Below are positions 1-6,186 of a DNA stretch of 6,186 nucleotides, one piece after another. Positions within the stretch are counted from its first letter, which is position 1; every line of letters starts with the position of its first letter. The stretch spans positions 1 to 6,186 of the forward strand of contig JAJXTJ010000082.1 in assembly GCA_021783895.1 (NCBI GenBank), given 5' to 3'. A program made the translations under genes and the position numbers. A model generated the notes under the pieces. The model worked only from the letters and a program-made list of their open reading frames with translations, did no database searches and was not told where the DNA came from. The stretch comes from Pseudomonadota bacterium (GTDB taxonomy: Bacteria; Pseudomonadota; Gammaproteobacteria; Burkholderiales; Sulfuricellaceae).

Positions 1-2633
1 TGTTCGACAACCTCAACGCCACCCACGAGGCGGTGCTCAAGGCAGAAGCGCAAATCGCCCGGCTCGCGCCGCTGGTGGACAACTGCGACCGGCACGAGCA
101 GCTCAGCGCCGGCACCGCCGTGGCCGAGCGCCTGCGCGAAGCGCTGCCGGCATGGTTCGCCCAGCGCAAGAGCGTGCTGCTGGAAGAGCTGATAACCCGG
201 CTGATACTGGATGGCAAGCGCCTGGAAGACGACGCCGCGCAGCAGCAAAGCGCCATCGATCAACTGCACCGGCACCGCGCCGAGGTCAATCAGGCGATCC
301 ACGATCAGGGCGGCGGGCGCATCAAGGAAATCGAAAATCAGGTCGGGCAATGGGAGCAGGAAAAGGCGCGGCGCAAATCCGCCTTCGACGGCTACGCCGA
401 AGCATGCCGCAAGCTGGAACTGCCCCGCGCCCAGAGCCTCGACACCTTTCACGACAACCGCCGCCGTGGCCTTGCTCTCGGCCAGCAGTTCGCAGGCGAG
501 AGAGAACAACTGACACAGCAGCGCGATGCGCTGATCCCCGGCATCCACGCCCTCGACCAGGAATGCAACGGCCTGTCCCACGAAATCGCCTCCCTGAAAC
601 AGCGCAAATCCAACATACCCAGCCCGATGCTGCTCCTGCGCGAAGCCTTGTGCGCGGCGCTGGGCGTCGCCGAAGCCGAACTGCCCTTCGCCGGGGAACT
701 GATCCAGGTGCGCGCCGACGAAAACCTCTGGGAAGGCGCGATAGAGCGGGTGTTGCACGGCTTCGGCTTGTCCCTGCTGGTGCGCGAGGATCACTACCCG
801 GCGGTCGCCGGTTATGTGGACCGCACCCATTTGGGCGGGCGGCTGGTGTATTTCCGTGCAGGGGGAGAAGGACGCGCGGCGTCGGCACAATCGCCCAATA
901 GCCTGGCGGGCAAGATCGAAATCAAGAGCGGCAGCCCGTTCCGCCCATGGCTCGCCGACGAACTGGTGCGCGGCTACGACTACGCCTGCTGCGACAGCCT
1001 GGAAGAATTCCGCCGCCATCCCAAGGCGCTGACGCGCCAGGGCCAGACCCGAAGCGGCGGGGCGCGCCACGAGAAGGACGACCGCCACCACTTGAATGAC
1101 CGCAGCCGTTACGTGCTGGGCTGGAGCAATAGCGAAAAAATCCGCGTGCTGGAAGAATTGTTTTTGAAAAAGCAGGCCGAAGGATTCGCGCTGGTCAAGC
1201 GCCGGGGCGGGATCGAAAGCGACCTGAAAACCTTGGCCGCGCGCCAGGAAGCTCTCGGAGAGTTGCTGCGCCCGGCAGAATTCACCCTCATCGACTGGCC
1301 CCATGTCGCCGCAGAAATCTATTCGCTGCTCGAAGAAAAACGCGCCCTGGAAGAAAGCTCCGACATCCTGCGCGAACTGAACGCCCGCCTGGAAAGCATC
1401 AATGAAAATCTCAAGAACGCCGGCGAGCGTTACCGGGAATTGCTGGGCCAAAAAGGCAACAAGGAAAACGAACAAAAAATCGCCGAAGAGAATCTGAAAG
1501 ACGCCCGCGCCACCCTCGCCCAACTGCCCCATGACGAGCGCGACCATTGCTTCGCGCTGTTCCCCGAACAGGAAAGCGCGGCGCTGGAAGGCAAACCCGC
1601 CGCTACACCCAGGCAATGCGACGAGGCCGAAAAGACCTTGCGCGTCTGGCTGCAAAGCCGCATCGACAAGGAACGCAAACAGGCGTCCAGCATCGCCAAC
1701 GATATAGCAGCACGGATGCAGGAATACATCGGCGCCTATCCCGCCGAATGCCGCGAGGTGAACGCCAGCCTGGATTCCGCCGCCGAATTCCGGCGTATGC
1801 TGGAGCACCTGCAATCCGAGGATTTGCCGCGTTTCAAGGCCAAATTCAAGGAACTCCTCAACAAGAACACCATCCACGAAGTCGCCTTGCTGCAAGACAA
1901 GCTGGAAGGCGAATCCGACACCATCCGCAAGAAAATCGACGCCATCAACCGCTCGTTGCGCCTGATCGAGTACAACCCCGCCACCTACATCCAGTTGGTG
2001 CCGGACCCCGACCCGGACATGGAAATCCGCCAGTTCAAGGAGGATTTGAAAGGCTGTCTCGCCCACTCCCTGGCGGGTGCGGATGACGAACCCTACACCG
2101 AACACCGTTTCGTCCTGGTCAAGCGCCTGATCGACCGTTTCAACGGGCGAATCGATCAGGCGGAACCCGACCGGCGCTGGACGCGAAAAGTGACCGACGT
2201 GCGCAACTGGTTCCGTTTTTCCGCCAGCGAGCGCTGGCGCGAGGACGGCGCGGAAAAGGAGTTCTACTCCGACTCGGCGGGGAAATCCGGCGGCCAGAAG
2301 GAAAAACTCGCCTATACCATCCTCGCTTCGGCACTCTCCTACCAATACGGCATCGACCGCCACAACCAGAGCGCGCGGGCGTTCCGCTTCGTGATGATCG
2401 ACGAGGCCTTCGGGCGGGGCTCGGACGAATCCGCCCGCTATGGCCTGGAACTTTTCGCCAAGCTGGAGCTGCAACTGTTGATCGTCACGCCGCTGCAAAA
2501 AATTCACGTCATCGAAAACTACGTGAGATCGGTGCATCTGGTCCACAACGAGGAGGGGCGTAATTCCATGATCCGATCCCTCACCATCGACGAGTACCGC
2601 GAGGAAAAAGCGCTTAATCAGGCGGCATCGTAA
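1..2633 (+). CDS. jetC: JetC, SMC-like ATPase of type I Wadjet (5' partial)
   Basis: The frame is open from base 3 to the TAA at 2631-2633, giving 876 codons with no true start in the window; the GTG at 33 is only the first start-like codon. Type I JetC proteins are usually about 1,100 residues, so the N-terminal head with Walker A is missing. Counting from the codon at base 3, long charged heptad-rich coiled-coil arms flank a central hinge-like domain at roughly residues 203-380, containing the stretches ELIQVRADE, HGFGLSLLVRED and RHEKDDRHHLNDRSRYVLGW, which I recognise from the family. The C-terminal ATPase half has the ABC signature KSGGQKEK (S762) and Walker B VMIDEAFGRGSDES (D800, E801). 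By family knowledge JetC pairs with the kleisin JetA and with JetB as a loop-extruding, plasmid-sensing motor acting on cytoplasmic DNA. The next gene being jetD strongly supports the call. No frameshift is seen. The related MksB/EptC naming is the only real alternative. Confidence 0.93.
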   Translation, partial: FDNLNATHEAVLKAEAQIARLAPLVDNCDRHEQLSAGTAVAERLREALPAWFAQRKSVLLEELITRLILDGKRLEDDAAQQQSAIDQLHRHRAEVNQAIHDQGGGRIKEIENQVGQWEQEKARRKSAFDGYAEACRKLELPRAQSLDTFHDNRRRGLALGQQFAGEREQLTQQRDALIPGIHALDQECNGLSHEIASLKQRKSNIPSPMLLLREALCAALGVAEAELPFAGELIQVRADENLWEGAIERVLHGFGLSLLVREDHYPAVAGYVDRTHLGGRLVYFRAGGEGRAASAQSPNSLAGKIEIKSGSPFRPWLADELVRGYDYACCDSLEEFRRHPKALTRQGQTRSGGARHEKDDRHHLNDRSRYVLGWSNSEKIRVLEELFLKKQAEGFALVKRRGGIESDLKTLAARQEALGELLRPAEFTLIDWPHVAAEIYSLLEEKRALEESSDILRELNARLESINENLKNAGERYRELLGQKGNKENEQKIAEENLKDARATLAQLPHDERDHCFALFPEQESAALEGKPAATPRQCDEAEKTLRVWLQSRIDKERKQASSIANDIAARMQEYIGAYPAECREVNASLDSAAEFRRMLEHLQSEDLPRFKAKFKELLNKNTIHEVALLQDKLEGESDTIRKKIDAINRSLRLIEYNPATYIQLVPDPDPDMEIRQFKEDLKGCLAHSLAGADDEPYTEHRFVLVKRLIDRFNGRIDQAEPDRRWTRKVTDVRNWFRFSASERWREDGAEKEFYSDSAGKSGGQKEKLAYTILASALSYQYGIDRHNQSARAFRFVMIDEAFGRGSDESARYGLELFAKLELQLLIVTPLQKIHVIENYVRSVHLVHNEEGRNSMIRSLTIDEYREEKALNQAAS

Positions 2634-2652
2634 TATTGGAAAAAACCATTGA

Positions 2653-2796
2653 ACCGCAGAGAACGCGGAGGAATTCAAATGCTTAGCGTAACAAGCACAT
2701 TCACCCAGCGGATGACTCAGGATAACTTGCCGAGGTCTTGTCGCCTAGAGGCGCCTACTTTTGGCCTTCCTCTGCGTCCTCCGCGTCCTCTGCGGT
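2653..2796. repeat. 144-bp inverted-repeat element between jetC and jetD (MITE-like or dispersed intergenic repeat)
   Basis: Two 19-nt arms, accgcagagaacgcggagg at 2653-2671 and its reverse complement at 2778-2796, match at 18 of 19 positions (A at 2662 is the mismatch). They enclose about 106 bp of lower-GC unique sequence. The right side is built of 9-mer units at 2769-2795 (cctctgcgt, cctccgcgt, cctctgcgg). Such cgcagagg/cgcggagg units are familiar as dispersed intergenic repeats in proteobacterial genomes, which is recollection and not a search. No transposase is encoded and no target-site duplication is obvious at the ends. The core also has a CGCC-taga-GGCG hairpin at 2742-2753. The element fills nearly all of the jetC-jetD gap and probably inserted between two genes that are normally tightly spaced. 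Confidence 0.7.
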
Positions 2797-2810
2797 GAAA
2801 CGCAGTTTTT
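2790..2810 (+). terminator. Weak terminator-like hairpin just upstream of jetD
   Basis: CTGCG at 2790-2794 and CGCAG at 2801-2805 form a perfect 5-bp stem with a six-base loop (gtgaaa), followed at once by five T at 2806-2810. This has the shape of an intrinsic terminator, but the stem is short. It would end transcripts three bases before the jetD start codon, which is odd inside an operon. The left half of the stem is also part of the right arm of the 144-bp inverted repeat, so the long-range pairing and this hairpin cannot form together. It may be partial, regulated or accidental. Confidence 0.35.
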
Positions 2811-2813
2811 AGG

Positions 2814-4001
2814 ATGATCACCCCGGAAGAAATCCGCGCCAAGGCGCTACGCCACTGGAACAGCCACGCCTATCACCGCGACCGTTTGGCGGGGCTGCCC
2901 TGGCAAGCCCTCGACATCCCTTTCGGCAAGCCCGGCGGACGCGAACTGCTCAGCGGCTACGCGGCCATCGCCGACGCGATGCGCGCCCTTCGAGCATCCT
3001 CCGGGGAGATCCTTGGATACGGCTACACCATCGAATTCGAGGCGATCGCCCATCGCCAACTGGGCGAGCAGCAACTGCCGAAGCGAATATTCTTCGACAC
3101 AGAATCCGATTTTCTGCGCTACATCGGAAAATCCCGCGAGGCCGCGCAGTTCGATCGCCTCGCCCGCCTCACTGCGGCGCGTCATCCAACCCTGGCTGAC
3201 CTGCTGTACATCAAGCCTCGCCTGCTTCTCGACTACCTCGCGGTGTGGGAAAAACTCCTCGTCGTTGCCGCCTGGTTCATCGATCATCCGCGCCCCGGCA
3301 TCTACCTGCGCCAGATCGACCTGCCTGGCATCGACAGCAAATTCATCGAACGCCACACTGCGCCCCTCACCGCCCTGCTCGACGCCGTACTGCCTGATTC
3401 CGCCATCGACCGCGAGGAAAAGAATTTCGAACGCCGCTACGGCCTGCGCTTTGACCAGCATCTCATCCGCCTGCGCCTGCTTGACCCTGCTCTGTCCTTT
3501 GCCGGCCTAACCGACCTGACCATCCCGCTGGAAGATTTCCAGCGCCTGCGCCCACCGGTGGATACCGTGTTCGTCACCGAAAACAAGGTCAACGGACTGG
3601 CTTTCCCCGAATTCCCCAAAGCGCTGGTGATCTTCGGCTTGGGTTACGGTCTGTCCAGTCTGGCAGCAACGCCATGGCTCCACCAAGCCCGGCTGATCTA
3701 CTGGGGCGATCTCGACACCCACGGTTTCGCCATCCTCGCCCGCTTCCGCGAAGTTTTCCCCCACGTCGAATCGATGTTGATGGACACCGCCACCCTGGAG
3801 GCCAATCGAGCGCTGTGCGTGGTCGAAGACGCTCCGGCGGAAGGTTTTCCCGCCGCGCTCACCGATGAGGAAACCGCTGCTTGCGCCGCCTTGCGGCAAC
3901 CCGACTGCTCCACGCTACGCCTGGAACAGGAACGCATCCCTTATGGACAGGTGGAAGATTCGCTAAGTCGCATTGTCAATAAATGTGACACAAGCGTATA
4001 A
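2814..4001 (+). CDS. jetD: JetD, TOPRIM nuclease subunit of type I Wadjet (DUF3322/DUF2220)
   Basis: This 395-residue protein matches JetD in length and layout: an N-terminal DUF3322 arm domain (about residues 1-195, beginning ITPEEIRAKALRHW) and a C-terminal DUF2220 TOPRIM domain (about 200-385). The visible TOPRIM signature is FVTENKVN with E256 and YWGDLDTHGF with D299 and D301, the acidic residues expected to bind metal for DNA cleavage; GLGYGL (275-280) lies between them. The closing block LRLEQERIPYGQVEDSL is also family-like. By established knowledge JetD cuts circular DNA that the JetABC motor has extruded. ATG 2814 is the only plausible start, since an in-frame TGA lies at 2796; it has no good ribosome binding site, only AGG touching the ATG. 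It is separated from jetC by a 180-bp repeat-bearing gap. The last nine residues (387-395) are encoded by the promoter and first operator of the following toxin-antitoxin module, so the tail may not be ancestral. Confidence 0.93.
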   Translation: MITPEEIRAKALRHWNSHAYHRDRLAGLPWQALDIPFGKPGGRELLSGYAAIADAMRALRASSGEILGYGYTIEFEAIAHRQLGEQQLPKRIFFDTESDFLRYIGKSREAAQFDRLARLTAARHPTLADLLYIKPRLLLDYLAVWEKLLVVAAWFIDHPRPGIYLRQIDLPGIDSKFIERHTAPLTALLDAVLPDSAIDREEKNFERRYGLRFDQHLIRLRLLDPALSFAGLTDLTIPLEDFQRLRPPVDTVFVTENKVNGLAFPEFPKALVIFGLGYGLSSLAATPWLHQARLIYWGDLDTHGFAILARFREVFPHVESMLMDTATLEANRALCVVEDAPAEGFPAALTDEETAACAALRQPDCSTLRLEQERIPYGQVEDSLSRIVNKCDTSV

Positions 4002-4002
4002 T
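3973..4002 (+). promoter_or_regulatory. Sigma-70-type promoter of the toxin-antitoxin module, inside the jetD 3' end
   Basis: A -35 box TTGTCA (3973-3978, five of six to TTGACA) and a perfect -10 box TATAAT (3997-4002) are separated by 18 bp. The predicted transcript start is near 4009, giving a leader of about 22 nt to the antitoxin ATG at 4031. The promoter lies in the last codons of jetD and its TATAAT overlaps the jetD stop codon. The stretch is noticeably more AT-rich than the surrounding coding DNA. Confidence 0.75.
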
Positions 4003-4014
4003 TTGTGACACAAG
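3984..4014. promoter_or_regulatory. Paired palindromic operator (two TGTGACACA sites, 20 bp apart)
   Basis: The 11-mer TGTGACACAAG occurs at 3984-3994 and again at 4004-4014. Each copy contains TGTG-A-CACA, a perfect inverted repeat around one base; the second copy extends to an 11-bp palindrome TTGTGACACAA (4003-4013). Site one sits between the -35 and -10 boxes and site two covers the predicted transcript start. The 20-bp offset puts both sites on roughly the same DNA face. Antitoxins of this type commonly repress their own operons through paired palindromes, so binding by the downstream Phd/YefM-like protein is the natural inference. Confidence 0.72.
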
Positions 4015-4019
4015 GCAAC

Positions 4020-4024
4020 AGGAG
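4020..4024 (+). promoter_or_regulatory. Ribosome binding site of the antitoxin gene
   Basis: AGGAG lies six bases before the ATG at 4031. It is the best Shine-Dalgarno match before any start codon of a real gene here and fixes the antitoxin start. Its strength contrasts with the poor sites before jetD and lysS. Confidence 0.75.
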
Positions 4025-4030
4025 AACCCC

Positions 4031-4270
4031 ATGAAAGAATTATCCGTCCGCGAAATGCGGCAAGGTTATCAGCCCTTGCACAAAGCCCTTGAGGAAGAAG
4101 GAGAGGTCATTCTTACCCACCACGGCAAGCCGTTCGCCCGTGTGTTGCCGTTGGAACCGACGGCCTCGCCCCACCGTCTCCCATCCCTCAAATGGCTGCG
4201 TGACCAGATGCCATTTCAGGAAATCCCCAGCGAGGTATTGATTCGGGAAGATCGGGATGCCCGCGACTGA
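4031..4270 (+). CDS. Phd/YefM-family antitoxin of a type II toxin-antitoxin module
   Basis: The 79-residue protein has the typical Phd/YefM pattern: an N-terminal DNA-binding fold with SVREMRQGYQPLHKAL (5-20) and the beta-hairpin region GEVILTHHGKPFARVLPL (24-41), then a proline-rich charged C-terminal tail (about 42-79) of the kind that wraps and inhibits the toxin. Size is normal for the family. It should bind the TGTGACACA palindromes upstream and neutralise the PIN-domain toxin encoded next, whose ATG at 4257 lies 14 bp inside this gene. Such overlap usually means coupled translation with antitoxin made first. Codon use is more mixed (TTA, CTT, GAG) than the GCC/CTG-rich genes around it, consistent with horizontal acquisition. 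A Phd-type antitoxin paired with a PIN toxin is a known mixed combination; a VapB label would refer only to the partner. Confidence 0.88.
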   Translation: MKELSVREMRQGYQPLHKALEEEGEVILTHHGKPFARVLPLEPTASPHRLPSLKWLRDQMPFQEIPSEVLIREDRDARD

Positions 4271-4715
4271 GCATTATCTCGACACCAGCGTCCTCATCAA
4301 ACTGTACGTCAAGGAAGCATTTTCCGAAGAAGTGGAACACTATCTCGCCGACATCGACCGGCCCGTCATCAGCAGCCTGACCCGGTTGGAGTGGCAATGC
4401 GCCATGGCACGGCGCCAGCGAACCGGAGCTTTTTCAGAAGATTACCTCTCCACGGCGCGTCGGGAATTCACGCGCCACCGGACAGAAGGGTATTTCCGCA
4501 TCTGCCCGGTCCATGATGTGCTGTTCACTCAGGCAACTGATCTTCTGGATGCCGTCAGTCCGATTCCATTGCGATCCTTGGATGCCTTACACCTAGCCAC
4601 TGCCTGCTCTCTGGGCAAACCAGCCTTCGCCACCGCCGACCGAACCTTGGCCGATGCCGCCCGGAAGATCGGGCTCACTGTTCACACATTTTTTGATACA
4701 AAGAATCCATCATGA
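4257..4715 (+). CDS. vapC: PIN-domain ribonuclease toxin, VapC-like
   Basis: This 152-residue protein is a complete PIN domain. The four acidic residues expected at the metal-dependent active site are visible: D9 in [12 protein letters not shown]45 in SSLTRLEW, D109 in RSLDALHLA and D128 in [12 protein letters not shown]. Length is at the upper side of the usual 130-150 for VapC. By family knowledge such toxins are ribonucleases that block translation, often by cutting tRNA or rRNA; the target here cannot be read from sequence. The start ATG is preceded by GGGAAG (4245-4250) six bases upstream, and the gene overlaps the antitoxin by 14 bp, so translation is probably coupled. Its TGA shares bases with the lysS ATG (ATGA at 4712-4715). 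No inactivating change is seen, so the toxin is probably functional. Confidence 0.9.
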   Translation: MPATEHYLDTSVLIKLYVKEAFSEEVEHYLADIDRPVISSLTRLEWQCAMARRQRTGAFSEDYLSTARREFTRHRTEGYFRICPVHDVLFTQATDLLDAVSPIPLRSLDALHLATACSLGKPAFATADRTLADAARKIGLTVHTFFDTKNPS

Positions 4716-6186
4716 CAGACGAAAACAAACAAACCACCCCACCCCAGGACGAAAACCAGCTCATCGCCGAGCGCCGCGACAAGCTGAACAAGCTGCGCGA
4801 AACCGGGATCGCCTTCCCCAACGACTTCGACCGCACCCACATGGCGGGCGACTTGCACGCCGCCCACGGCGGCAAGGACAAGGAAACGCTGGAAAGCGAA
4901 AAGAGCAAAGTCGCTGTCGCCGGGCGCATGATGCTCAAGCGGGTGATGGGCAAGGCCAGCTTCGCCACCATCCAGGACATGAGCGGGCGCATCCAGCTTT
5001 ACATCACCAACGACATGGCCGGCCTTGAGACCCACGACGCCTTCAAGCACTGGGACATGGGCGACATCATCGCGGCACGCGGCACGCTGTTCAAGACCAA
5101 GACCGGCGAGCTGACGGTACAAGTCACCGAACTGCGCCTGCTGACCAAATCCCTGCGTCCGCTGCCGGAAAAATTCCACGGCCTGACCGATCAGGAGCAG
5201 AAATATCGCCAGCGCTACCTCGACCTGATCACCAACGAGGAAACGCGCAAGACCTTTCTGGTTCGCTCGAAAATCATCCAGACGATCCGCAATTTCCTGG
5301 TGGAACGCGGCTATCTCGAAGTCGAAACGCCGATGATGCATCCCATCCCCGGCGGCGCTTCGGCCAAGCCCTTCTCCACCCACCACAACGCGCTGGACAT
5401 GGAGCTGTTCCTGCGCATCGCGCCGGAGCTTTACCTCAAGCGGCTGGTGGTAGGCGGCTTCGAGAAGGTGTTCGAGATCAACCGCAACTTCAGGAACGAG
5501 GGCCTCTCCACCCGCCACAACCCCGAATTCACCATGATCGAGTTCTACGAGGCGTACCGGGATTATCGCTACATGATGGATTTGACCGAGCAGATGTTCC
5601 GCGAATCGGCGCAAGCCGTGCTCGGCCATGCCGTGGTGCCCTATCAGGGCCATACCATCAACCTGTCCCAGCCCTTCGACCGCCTCACCATCACCCAGGC
5701 TATCCAGAAATACCATCCCGGAAGATTTACCGACGAACAGCTCAATGACCGCGCTTTCCTGAAAACCACACTGCATGGAATGGGCGCCGATTCTCACCTC
5801 ATCGATGGCATCGGCGGGCTGCAATTGAGCCTGTTCGAGGAAACCACCGAGCAACTGCTGATCCAGCCGACCTTCATCATCGACTATCCGGCTGAAGTCT
5901 CGCCGCTGGCGCGCAGCAACGATGCCACCCCCGGCATCACCGAGCGCTTCGAGCTGTTCGTCGTCGGCCGCGAAATCGCCAACGGCTTCTCCGAGTTGAA
6001 CGATCCGGAAGACCAGGCAGAGCGCTTCATGGCGCAGGTGCGGCAGAAGGAAGCGGGCGACGCCGAGGCGATGCACTACGACGCCGATTACATCCGCGCC
6101 CTGGAATATGGCCTGCCTCCTACCGCCGGCGAGGGCATCGGCATCGACCGCCTGGTCATGCTGCTGACCGACAGTCCGAGCATCCG
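4712..6186 (+). CDS. lysS: Lysyl-tRNA synthetase, class II (3' partial)
   Basis: The frame from ATG 4712 is open to the window edge: 491 codons plus two bases, with only about a dozen C-terminal codons missing compared with a usual length near 505. It charges tRNA-Lys with lysine in the cytoplasm. The N-terminal anticodon-binding OB domain (about 20-150) includes [19 protein letters not shown] and [34 protein letters not shown] (149-173) links to the catalytic core. Class II motif 1 is in [15 protein letters not shown] (195-209), motif 2 in [21 protein letters not shown] (254-274) with its conserved arginine, and motif 3 in [14 protein letters not shown] (467-480). An in-frame TGA at 4694 rules out a longer form, and the ATG fits the family's N-terminus. 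There is no clear ribosome binding site and the start overlaps the toxin stop, so coupling to the toxin is likely. The long open frame on the opposite strand is a shadow. Confidence 0.96.
   Translation, partial: MTDENKQTTPPQDENQLIAERRDKLNKLRETGIAFPNDFDRTHMAGDLHAAHGGKDKETLESEKSKVAVAGRMMLKRVMGKASFATIQDMSGRIQLYITNDMAGLETHDAFKHWDMGDIIAARGTLFKTKTGELTVQVTELRLLTKSLRPLPEKFHGLTDQEQKYRQRYLDLITNEETRKTFLVRSKIIQTIRNFLVERGYLEVETPMMHPIPGGASAKPFSTHHNALDMELFLRIAPELYLKRLVVGGFEKVFEINRNFRNEGLSTRHNPEFTMIEFYEAYRDYRYMMDLTEQMFRESAQAVLGHAVVPYQGHTINLSQPFDRLTITQAIQKYHPGRFTDEQLNDRAFLKTTLHGMGADSHLIDGIGGLQLSLFEETTEQLLIQPTFIIDYPAEVSPLARSNDATPGITERFELFVVGREIANGFSELNDPEDQAERFMAQVRQKEAGDAEAMHYDADYIRALEYGLPPTAGEGIGIDRLVMLLTDSPSI

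Noticed and set aside
152..901. 249-codon arginine/proline-rich + frame inside jetC
   Set aside because: It is an out-of-frame translation of jetC, with the low-complexity Arg/Pro/Ala composition typical of a frame shadow in GC-rich DNA.
2037..2048. Strong Shine-Dalgarno-like AAGGAGGA within jetC
   Set aside because: It lies inside the continuous jetC frame and no suitable start codon followed by a credible gene lies downstream of it.
2700..2726. Possible jetD promoter TTCACC / GATAAC
   Set aside because: The spacer is only 15 bp and both boxes match poorly; it is not better than chance.
2679..2798. 39-codon frame inside the repeat element with GGAGG seven bases before its ATG
   Set aside because: The GGAGG is part of the left repeat arm and the last codons (PLRPPRPLR) are a translation of the right arm, so the apparent gene signal follows from the repeat. 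It would be worth revisiting only if ribosome profiling shows translation.
2847..3461. 204-codon open frame on the - strand opposite jetD
   Set aside because: It lies fully inside jetD on the other strand, and jetD has family-wide motifs; no family features or ribosome binding site support the antisense frame.
4659..4694. Hairpin GCCCG-gaagat-CGGGC followed by six T before lysS
   Set aside because: The T run begins 14 bases after the stem, too far for an intrinsic terminator, and the stem encodes conserved-looking toxin residues.
4682..6076. 464-codon open frame on the - strand opposite lysS
   Set aside because: It is entirely antisense to a clearly conserved lysyl-tRNA synthetase carrying all class II motifs; its histidine-, glutamine- and glycine-rich translation shows no recognisable domain. 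GC-rich codon structure commonly leaves such antisense frames open.

Overview
The window is GC-rich, every supported gene lies on the + strand, and the DNA looks proteobacterial. The lysyl-tRNA synthetase at the right edge and a dispersed-type GC-rich intergenic repeat make a betaproteobacterium (Nitrosomonadales-like) my best guess, from general resemblance only and not from a search.

Layout. (1) Bases 1-2633 are the 3' three quarters of jetC, the SMC-like ATPase of a type I Wadjet anti-plasmid/anti-phage system; its start, and the expected jetA and jetB, lie off the left edge. (2) Bases 2634-2813 are a 180-bp gap holding a 144-bp element bounded by 19-bp inverted repeats, with a small terminator-like hairpin just before the next gene. 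(3) Bases 2814-4001 are jetD, the TOPRIM-containing DNA-cleaving subunit of Wadjet. (4) Bases 3973-4715 are a compact type II toxin-antitoxin module: a near-consensus promoter inside the 3' end of jetD, two TGTGACACA palindromes 20 bp apart over that promoter, a Phd/YefM-type antitoxin and an overlapping PIN-domain (VapC-like) toxin. (5) From 4712 to the right edge is lysS, class II lysyl-tRNA synthetase, whose ATG overlaps the toxin stop codon as ATGA; it lacks only about a dozen C-terminal codons.

How the parts may work together. JetC with JetA/JetB would form the loop-extruding motor that recognises small circular DNA, and JetD would cut it. The toxin-antitoxin pair may be autoregulated through the two palindromes and may act as an addiction module at the end of the defence locus. 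lysS, a housekeeping gene, is the distal gene of this same-strand block, with no convincing promoter or ribosome binding site of its own visible, so its expression may depend on the toxin-antitoxin promoter and on translational coupling to the toxin. None of the families is new; the arrangement is the unusual part: a repeat element splitting jetC from jetD, operators embedded in the jetD coding end, and a toxin fused by overlap to an essential tRNA synthetase gene.
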